The notes under the pieces are model-generated. The model ran no database searches. It saw nothing but the letters and a program-made list of their open reading frames with translations, and was not told the DNA's origin. A DNA stretch of 64,000 bases from a bacterium (GTDB taxonomy: Bacteria; Electryoneota; RPQS01), in the NCBI GenBank assembly GCA_036504735.1, contig DASXUQ010000017.1:97349-161348 (forward strand). Direction: 5' to 3'. Made by a program: the position numbers and the translations under genes. Numbering within the stretch: position 1 is the stretch's first letter; every line of letters starts with the position of its first letter. Of the stretch, positions 58,972-64,000 are shown piece after piece.

Positions 58972-59465
58972 GTGTTACACGTGGTCGGAGCGCCGTTCTG
59001 CTGATGGCACTTCACACACTCTCCCATATCCAAACGGCGATATTGATACACTCTATTCATCGTCGCCACCGGTCCATGGCACACCGCACAGTCGAACCCC
59101 TTAGCCAGATGCCGCGAGTGATCGAAATGCGTGAACTCCGGCAGCTTGTAAATCCGGATCCAGGGAATCGGCTTGTCGCTGTTGTACGCCTCCGTCAGCT
59201 TGGCAATGTTCGGCTTGTTCACCGCAACCACGCTGTGGCAGTTCATACAGACATTCAACGCGGGCACTGTCGCATGGCGCGACCGCTCCGCGTTCGTATG
59301 GCAATACAGGCACGGAATGTGGTTGTCCCCTGCATGCAGCTTATGGCTGAAGGCAATCGGCTGCTCGGGAGCATAGCCGGTATTGCTCCAGACATTCACC
59401 CAGGCCCAGGCACCCACAATCAGAGCCGCCAGAACAAGGAACGCAATACGCAGCTTAGTCCACAC
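58959..59465 (-). CDS. actA: Alternative Complex III subunit ActA (pentaheme cytochrome c)
   Basis: A 168-residue protein with a GTG start preceded by GAGGT. One membrane helix (FLVLAALIVGAWAWVNVW) anchors a domain with five c-heme sites: CLYCH (52), CMNCH (73), CAVCH (126), CVKCH (150) and CNTCH (163), the number known for ActA of Rhodothermus. The family segment IAFSHKLHAGDNHIPC is present. It is first in the operon and overlaps actB. Confidence 0.94.
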   Translation of the reverse strand: MWTKLRIAFLVLAALIVGAWAWVNVWSNTGYAPEQPIAFSHKLHAGDNHIPCLYCHTNAERSRHATVPALNVCMNCHSVVAVNKPNIAKLTEAYNSDKPIPWIRIYKLPEFTHFDHSRHLAKGFDCAVCHGPVATMNRVYQYRRLDMGECVKCHQQNGAPTTCNTCHQ

Positions 59466-59501
59466 TAAGCACCTCGCTTGCTTCGCGCCGGAAAAGGTGG
59501 A

Positions 59502-59532
59502 ATTTTAGTCGAGATACCATCTATCTCTGCAA
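59502..59532 (-). promoter_or_regulatory. Candidate promoter of the ACIII/oxidase operon
   Basis: Minus strand: TTGCAG (59527-59532), 19-base spacer, TAAAAT (59502-59507). The spacer is long, so the -10 is better supported than the -35. Confidence 0.35.
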
Positions 59533-59819
59533 CAAAATGGATCTAAGTTTATCAACTGCTCTATTCACCATCCCGCGTAATATAAGTGATTTGCCTTTTA
59601 AGCGCAATACCGGATATTGGTATTATCCCATGTTCTTCAAATGTTTCCGAATAATTGCTGGGGTGTGGTGTTACAGAATAGTAGTAAAGTTATCTATATT
59701 AATCCTCTAAAATATCCATAACGGTTATTCAGGTCCTTGTGAATCCATGCCCGGCACGGCGCAAAACCATGGCTCATCACGCGGCAAACCCTTATCATCA
59801 GAGGCATATTCAAATAACC

Positions 59820-59860
59820 AGAGCGCCCTGCCGAACAGCTCATCGTTCGCAGGGCGCTCT
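59820..59860 (-). terminator. Hairpin after the GH172-family gene
   Basis: A 12-bp perfect outer stem (59820-59831 with 59849-59860) and a 4-bp inner stem (GAAC/GTTC) with one unpaired base. The minus-strand tail is only moderately T-rich. Confidence 0.6.
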
Positions 59861-59886
59861 CAAATGCCTATGCAAAAGTCCTTCCC

Positions 59887-62736
59887 TTATCGCACAGGTC
59901 TCCTGCCTTTCATCTCTCGCGGCTGGGCGGGCAATTCCAGCGCGGACGTCCCCCCAACGCCGCCATTGGCTACCGCCTTTACATAGTAGAATAACCTGAA
60001 GACGGGAATGTTCGCCCGTGTCGTGTCCACAAACGTCGTATCCATCGCTCCAACTTGCCCGAACAGCGCAAAGGCCGTATCCAGCCCTGCGGTACGGTAG
60101 ATCCGGTACCCGCTTGGAGTCAGCGCCTCGCCGCTTGAATCCTGAGTCACCGGCGGCCAGCACAGCCGGACCCCGTTAATACTATCCAGGAATGCAACCA
60201 CATGGCTCACCGGCTGCGGCGGCGGGGCAGGAGAGGATTCAACCTGCGCCTGCAAAACTATCTGATCGAGGATCATGGTCCATCCTATTGAGGATGGGTT
60301 GCGCCCCGCCACCTCGAACCGAACGGTATGCGGTCCCGCTGCCAGCGGTTGCACCCGTCCCCGCACCGAATCCGACCGGTCCCACCTCCAGACAATCGGG
60401 CCGTTATAAGTATCCTGCCCCGCCACGTCCACACTGTCATCAATCTTCGTGCGGACTATCACACCACTGTTCGTGGTTCCGAAAAAATACACAGGTTGGA
60501 AGACCCCCCCGCTGGGCAAGGTAAACGCAAACTGCCCGTAATCCCCCACACCATTGGCCGAAATATCTCGCACGAGGTTTCGTCCCCAAGGCTCCGTGGA
60601 GGTCGGCAGAATCCAATCCGGCGCGTACCCAATGAACTGCGTGCTCCACCTCCAGCTTGTCAACGTCAGCGCCTCCAGTTCGTAGCGCACAAAGGGCCGC
60701 ACCTTGAGCGCCTGCCCGCACACCACATCGGCCATCGGCGGCGCGGTTGCCCTCAGCGCATGGTCCCCGTAGGACAGAGTTCCCGGTATCAATGCCAATC
60801 CGTGCAAATTCTCATTCCCGTCTGCCGTCGGCGTCGCTCCCATCCAGCTCAATGGCGTACTTTCCGCAAACAGGCTCACCGTGGTTCCGCTCGGCAATCC
60901 CGAAATATCGACCGCCAGCGTGTCCCCGCCAAAAACACAGGTGTCGAGATCCTGCCGGACCGGTGCAAAGCTGAACTCCGGCGCCGCAAAGTACGGCCAT
61001 GCCGCTGCCACCGTTTCCGTTCCCGTACTGAGCACAGCGCTGAGCGGATAGATGCCGCTGGCCAGTCCCGATGGCATCGTCACCGTGACATCCAGCACCG
61101 AGTCCACGCTCACCTGCCCGGCTCCCGATCTCACGCTAAGGCTGGTTGTTCCCAAGTGTACGTCCGTGAGTTCCGCCAACGGCGTGAGCCCAGTGCCCAC
61201 CAGCCGCAGGTTCTGTCCCGCAAAGCTCTGGCTGTCCGCATCCACCACCGTCCAGCGCGGCGGCGTCATGCAGAAGTAGGCCATGGTGCGGTAATGGCCC
61301 TGCAACTGGTTCCAGCCGCCGACCTCGATGTCCATCTGGAAACGGTTCGTAAACGGCACGGGATCGGTCACATGCCAGCGATACGCCGCGGCAATGTAGC
61401 CCGCAAACCGGATGCAGCCGTGAAATCCCAGAGCCTGATAGATCGCCCCATCATTCCAATAGTAGCCGCCATCAAAATAGTCTTCGGTGCCCGTTCCACG
61501 CCAGGAGGGAGTAGCCTCCCCGTCCAGCGCAATCGTCTCGTCGCCCTCCAGGATATGCCCGTCCGTGGTCTGCGCATCCAGCAGCATTCCCAGATAAGTG
61601 CCCGCGCCCTGCACATCCGCAATCTTGTGTCCGGCCCACGCCGGAGTCGGATTCTCTTCTCTATAAACTCCCCGCACCTTGAAGGGTGGAGTCTCCTGCG
61701 CCGATAAGGTCACGAGATCCGCATAGGTATTCACGGTCTGCGAACTCCCCGTGCGGTTCTCCAGTTCGACGCGAAATTCCGAGCGGAACACCAGCGGCAG
61801 ATTCAAATACAGGCTGTCGCCGGAAAAGCCTGTAAATACCGAGCGGTACGGCCACCAGCCCAGCGCCGCGCCGAACACCGTCGAGAGCGGTCCCTCGATA
61901 TCCGGCAGCGGATTATGGTCGCTGTACACCCGCAGCCACACATTCTCCAGTGCCGGCTGAGTATGCGTTCCAATCCGCACCATCAGTCGCCGGCAGCCAC
62001 CCCGTCCCGTATAGTGCAGCAACTCCTGAGATTGCCCCGCCGCGAGAGCGGCCGAGGCACTCTGCCGCACCGTGCTGCGGCTGGGCCATGCCGGCTGCAA
62101 CGGATTGGCAAACCGGCTGCGCAGAGAATCCAGCCGGGCCATGTACGCCGAACCGGGCGGCATGGTCAACGGTGTCATCGTGGTCCCTGCGGGATACGTC
62201 AGCGCGGTCACATGAAAATACAGCGGCGGTCCGTTGTAGGTGATCCGTGCCCGCGAGGAAAAGGGGATGGGCACATAACTGAAAAAACCGCCGGACGATG
62301 TATCAGCCAGCGGCGGAACAAAAGGCGCGGCGCGGCCGAAGAAGCTGATCAGCGGAGTATCGATCAGCGCGGTCGTAAGATTGTCCACATACAACCGCAG
62401 CCGGATGTCCGGCGCCAGCGGCAGCATCGTACTCCACACTTCGGCAATCACACCCGGTCCCGTCACATCGCACAGAACCTGCCAACCCGCGCTATCGGTT
62501 CCATAATAATTGCCTTGGTCGTTATTCCCGCTTCCGCGATCATAACTGGAGAAATGCACTACCTGTGCCTGCAGGGTGTCCAGCAATGCTTCTGTGTGTA
62601 GCGCATGACGCCAAAAGCTGTCACTCTGTGCTACACCTGATCCACAGGTCGCCAACAAGAGCCCCACCGCGATCCACAACCGCAACGCGCAGCCTTCGAA
62701 TCTGCCCTTCCTTCTTACACACTCCTGATTTTTCAT
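59887..62736 (-). CDS. Secreted GH172-family (DUF2961) glycoside hydrolase-like protein
   Basis: A 949-residue exported protein. The signal peptide ends GVAQ. The N-terminal 480 residues match DUF2961, now family GH172: GPGVIAEVWST, LRLYVDNLTT, and the active-site region SWRGTGTEDYFDGGYYW (about residues 410-430), with a second acidic site in VRGVYREENPTPAW. Known members cleave alpha-D-arabinofuranosyl or fructofuranosyl linkages. Ig-like modules, a carbohydrate-binding-like region (YELEALTLTSWRWSTQF, about 690-830) and an FN3 module complete the protein. It has no sorting tail. Substrate unknown. Confidence 0.85.
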   Translation of the reverse strand: MKNQECVRRKGRFEGCALRLWIAVGLLLATCGSGVAQSDSFWRHALHTEALLDTLQAQVVHFSSYDRGSGNNDQGNYYGTDSAGWQVLCDVTGPGVIAEVWSTMLPLAPDIRLRLYVDNLTTALIDTPLISFFGRAAPFVPPLADTSSGGFFSYVPIPFSSRARITYNGPPLYFHVTALTYPAGTTMTPLTMPPGSAYMARLDSLRSRFANPLQPAWPSRSTVRQSASAALAAGQSQELLHYTGRGGCRRLMVRIGTHTQPALENVWLRVYSDHNPLPDIEGPLSTVFGAALGWWPYRSVFTGFSGDSLYLNLPLVFRSEFRVELENRTGSSQTVNTYADLVTLSAQETPPFKVRGVYREENPTPAWAGHKIADVQGAGTYLGMLLDAQTTDGHILEGDETIALDGEATPSWRGTGTEDYFDGGYYWNDGAIYQALGFHGCIRFAGYIAAAYRWHVTDPVPFTNRFQMDIEVGGWNQLQGHYRTMAYFCMTPPRWTVVDADSQSFAGQNLRLVGTGLTPLAELTDVHLGTTSLSVRSGAGQVSVDSVLDVTVTMPSGLASGIYPLSAVLSTGTETVAAAWPYFAAPEFSFAPVRQDLDTCVFGGDTLAVDISGLPSGTTVSLFAESTPLSWMGATPTADGNENLHGLALIPGTLSYGDHALRATAPPMADVVCGQALKVRPFVRYELEALTLTSWRWSTQFIGYAPDWILPTSTEPWGRNLVRDISANGVGDYGQFAFTLPSGGVFQPVYFFGTTNSGVIVRTKIDDSVDVAGQDTYNGPIVWRWDRSDSVRGRVQPLAAGPHTVRFEVAGRNPSSIGWTMILDQIVLQAQVESSPAPPPQPVSHVVAFLDSINGVRLCWPPVTQDSSGEALTPSGYRIYRTAGLDTAFALFGQVGAMDTTFVDTTRANIPVFRLFYYVKAVANGGVGGTSALELPAQPREMKGRRPVR

Positions 62737-62843
62737 GCTCGTAATAAATTTAGCGTCGGATATTCAGTTAAGACTCCGTTATATGCAGTACTACTTCCGC
62801 ATCCCAGAAGTTTCTTTGCGTTTGAATGGGGTACCATCCCAGC

Positions 62844-62870
62844 AAAAAGGCGGATCCTTCGATCCGCCTT
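62844..62870 (-). terminator. Terminator after the small thioredoxin-fold gene
   Basis: A 10-bp perfect stem (62847-62856 with 62861-62870), a four-base loop and five T on the minus strand. Confidence 0.85.
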
Positions 62871-62893
62871 GCTCAAAAAAAGAGAAGTGTGAA

Positions 62894-63184
62894 CTACACG
62901 GGGTCGCCGTAATGCTCGTTGACCGGTCCCCATCTTTGTTCACGCGCCGCCGCAATCTGTATCCAGGATACGATCTCTTCGCTGCTCGGCACCTGTCCCA
63001 TGCACTTGACCTCCCCGTCAATGATCAGCGCCGGCGTCATCACCACACCGTACTTCACGATGTCGTCGATCCGTTCGATCTTGCAGAGGTTCGCCTCCAC
63101 CTCCGTCCGCTCAATCGCCCGCTCCGCCTCCGCATACAACCTCTTGCACGTCGCCGACCCATGCCCCAGAATCTTGATTTCCAT
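62894..63184 (-). CDS. Small thioredoxin-fold protein, redox-active disulfide protein 2-like, monothiol
   Basis: A 96-residue protein. ATG at 63184 has AAGGAG six bases upstream. It follows the MTH895-type pattern: strand MEIKILG, active-site loop, helix, then IVKYGVVMTPALIIDGEVKCMGQVPSSEEI. The family motif is G-C-x-x-C; here it reads G-S-A-T-C, so the first Cys is Ser and only the second remains. Two more cysteines occur elsewhere (L-C-K and K-C-M). A dithiol reductase activity is therefore doubtful; a glutathionylation or metal role is possible. It is 138 bases downstream of the membrane protein gene. Confidence 0.85.
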   Translation of the reverse strand: MEIKILGHGSATCKRLYAEAERAIERTEVEANLCKIERIDDIVKYGVVMTPALIIDGEVKCMGQVPSSEEIVSWIQIAAAREQRWGPVNEHYGDPV

Positions 63185-63322
63185 GATCCACTCCTTCACC
63201 ATCAGACAAAAGGCTGAAACGCTGAAAATCTGAACTGCTGAATTAAGGTGGTCGTAGGGGAGGGTTAAGCGCAGGAATTTGCTATGTGCACACGGCAACC
63301 CGCGCAACCCTCCCGCCTGACC

Positions 63323-64000
63323 TTAAGTCTCAAGTCTCCGGTCTCGGATCTTTCTTCCCGCTCCCCCCACCCAAACCCCCAGCGCCGCTATGGCAATCAC
63401 CACAAAGCCCCACGTGTTCGCAATCACAAAACCGTTGCCCGTCCCCAATCCCTGCGCTGCCAGAGAGTAGATCGTCAAGCCCGCCGCCAGAGCCAACAGC
63501 AGCACCGGTCTGCCTGCCACCAGGTACCGCAGCACCACAAAAGCTAGCGCCACCCGCACAATGTTCGTCAGCAGGGAGTAGAGCCATTCATTGGCATCCG
63601 GCGAGGAGGTTGGCATTACCATCACCACCGCCGCCAGCAGCAATACGGCTCGCAGCAAGGGCGTGCGCATCCGGCCTTCCCACAAATAGGCAAAGAAAGC
63701 CAGCAGCAAGGCCGAAACCAATGTTCTGCTGAGGCCGCTTCCCAACATGAGCAGTAACGGCATGGGAGCGGATAGCCACTCGGGAATCGTCCAGCCTTCA
63801 AAGGGAATCCATGCCGGATTCGCCGCCGCCAGCAGCATTGAAATATCCTTGGCCAGCAGCAGTGCGCCGATCCCGCCCAAAATCGTGAACCCCGCATCCA
63901 GCCCCGCCGCGCGCCGCTCGGGCCGCCGCAAGGCCGGCGCGGCCTCCGGGTATAGCGCACTCAATACGGCCAGCCCCACCGCAAAAAAGACATACAGCAC
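63323..64000 (-). CDS. Polytopic membrane protein, 5' end probably outside window
   Basis: At least 225 residues with seven or more hydrophobic segments (LYVFFAVGLAVLSALY, FTILGGIGALLLAKDISMLLAAA, PLLLMLGSGLSRTLVSALLLAFFAYLW and others), ending in a basic tail GGAGRKIRDRRLET. The frame is open to the window edge; a GTG occupies the last three bases, but the true start is likely further upstream. I recognise no transporter or enzyme signature. It may be co-transcribed with the small thioredoxin-fold gene. Confidence 0.65.
   Translation of the reverse strand: MLYVFFAVGLAVLSALYPEAAPALRRPERRAAGLDAGFTILGGIGALLLAKDISMLLAAANPAWIPFEGWTIPEWLSAPMPLLLMLGSGLSRTLVSALLLAFFAYLWEGRMRTPLLRAVLLLAAVVMVMPTSSPDANEWLYSLLTNIVRVALAFVVLRYLVAGRPVLLLALAAGLTIYSLAAQGLGTGNGFVIANTWGFVVIAIAALGVWVGGAGRKIRDRRLET

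Larger units (their letters stand above)
59466..59886. other. Intergenic region upstream of the ACIII operon, 421 bases
   Basis: 59508-59720 is strikingly AT-rich compared with its surroundings. On the minus strand TAAAAT (59502-59507) is 37 bases from the actA start; the best -35, TTGCAG (59527-59532), is 19 bases away. An inverted repeat AATACC/GGTATT lies near 59607-59623. The hairpin at 59820-59860 belongs to the GH172-family gene. No gene seen. Confidence 0.5.

Noticed and set aside
1-64000. tRNA, rRNA, CRISPR arrays, transposases, integrases or phage genes
   Set aside because: None could be recognised on either strand; short repeats found are local and unrelated to CRISPR spacing.

Overview
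The window is a GC-rich chromosomal segment of a Gram-negative aerobe. Several points suggest an uncultured lineage of the FCB superphylum outside the classical Bacteroidetes, for example the KSB1, Zixibacteria or Electryoneota type; this assignment is an inference. The points are: (1) secreted proteins built from FN3 modules, three of them ending in the Y-P-N-P-F-N-P type C-terminal sorting domain; (2) a complete Alternative Complex III operon joined to an A2-type cytochrome c oxidase; (3) a CcoN-CcoO fusion. Several promoters look like ordinary sigma70 sites (TTGACA, 17 bases, TATNNT) rather than the Bacteroidetes type. I saw no tRNA, rRNA, CRISPR array, insertion sequence or phage gene.

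Bases 1-19933 are mostly exported proteins. They include an Omp28-like protein cut by the window edge, a gingipain-family (C25) peptidase, three tandem paralogous secreted proteins (one frameshifted), an NmrA-like protein, a subtilisin-like protease and two small very basic proteins. These are followed by a beta-helix protein whose start codon lies inside a terminator-like hairpin, two tandem PQQ-type sugar dehydrogenase homologues with different C-terminal tails, a macro-domain protein and a DMT permease with a long histidine-rich tail.

Bases 20206-32531 form a tightly packed plus-strand cluster. It encodes a complete 2-oxo acid dehydrogenase (E1 alpha, E1 beta, E2, E3), a short lipoate ligase-like protein, a hotdog thioesterase, an EthD protein and two crotonases (hydratase and PaaG-type). 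It continues with a PaaA-type diiron protein without PaaB, C, D or E nearby, a cysteine-free DUF1858-like protein, a Rieske protein, an acetyltransferase, an aldehyde dehydrogenase and an NmrA protein. I read it as a possible acyl-CoA oxygenation pathway fed by oxidative decarboxylation of a 2-oxo acid. It is the most likely novel system here.

Bases 32601-40849 carry the cbb3 oxidase operon (ccoI, ccoS, ccoNO fusion, ccoQ, ccoP, ccoG, a FixH-like gene and a SafE-like gene), closed by a good terminator at 40878. A CHRD-domain protein and a VCBS-repeat protein follow, convergent on a shared hairpin.

Bases 44617-59465, all minus strand, are read from 59465 downwards: actA, B, C, D, E, F, a diheme cytochrome c, coxII, coxI, a candidate 49-residue ORF, ctaA, ctaB, ctaG, a 54-residue single-helix protein, and coxIII. 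Together these provide quinol oxidation, electron transfer to oxygen, and heme A and CuB assembly. A terminator-like hairpin after the diheme cytochrome may separate the ACIII and oxidase halves. The window ends with a GH172-family protein, a monothiol variant of the small thioredoxin-fold family, and part of a membrane protein.
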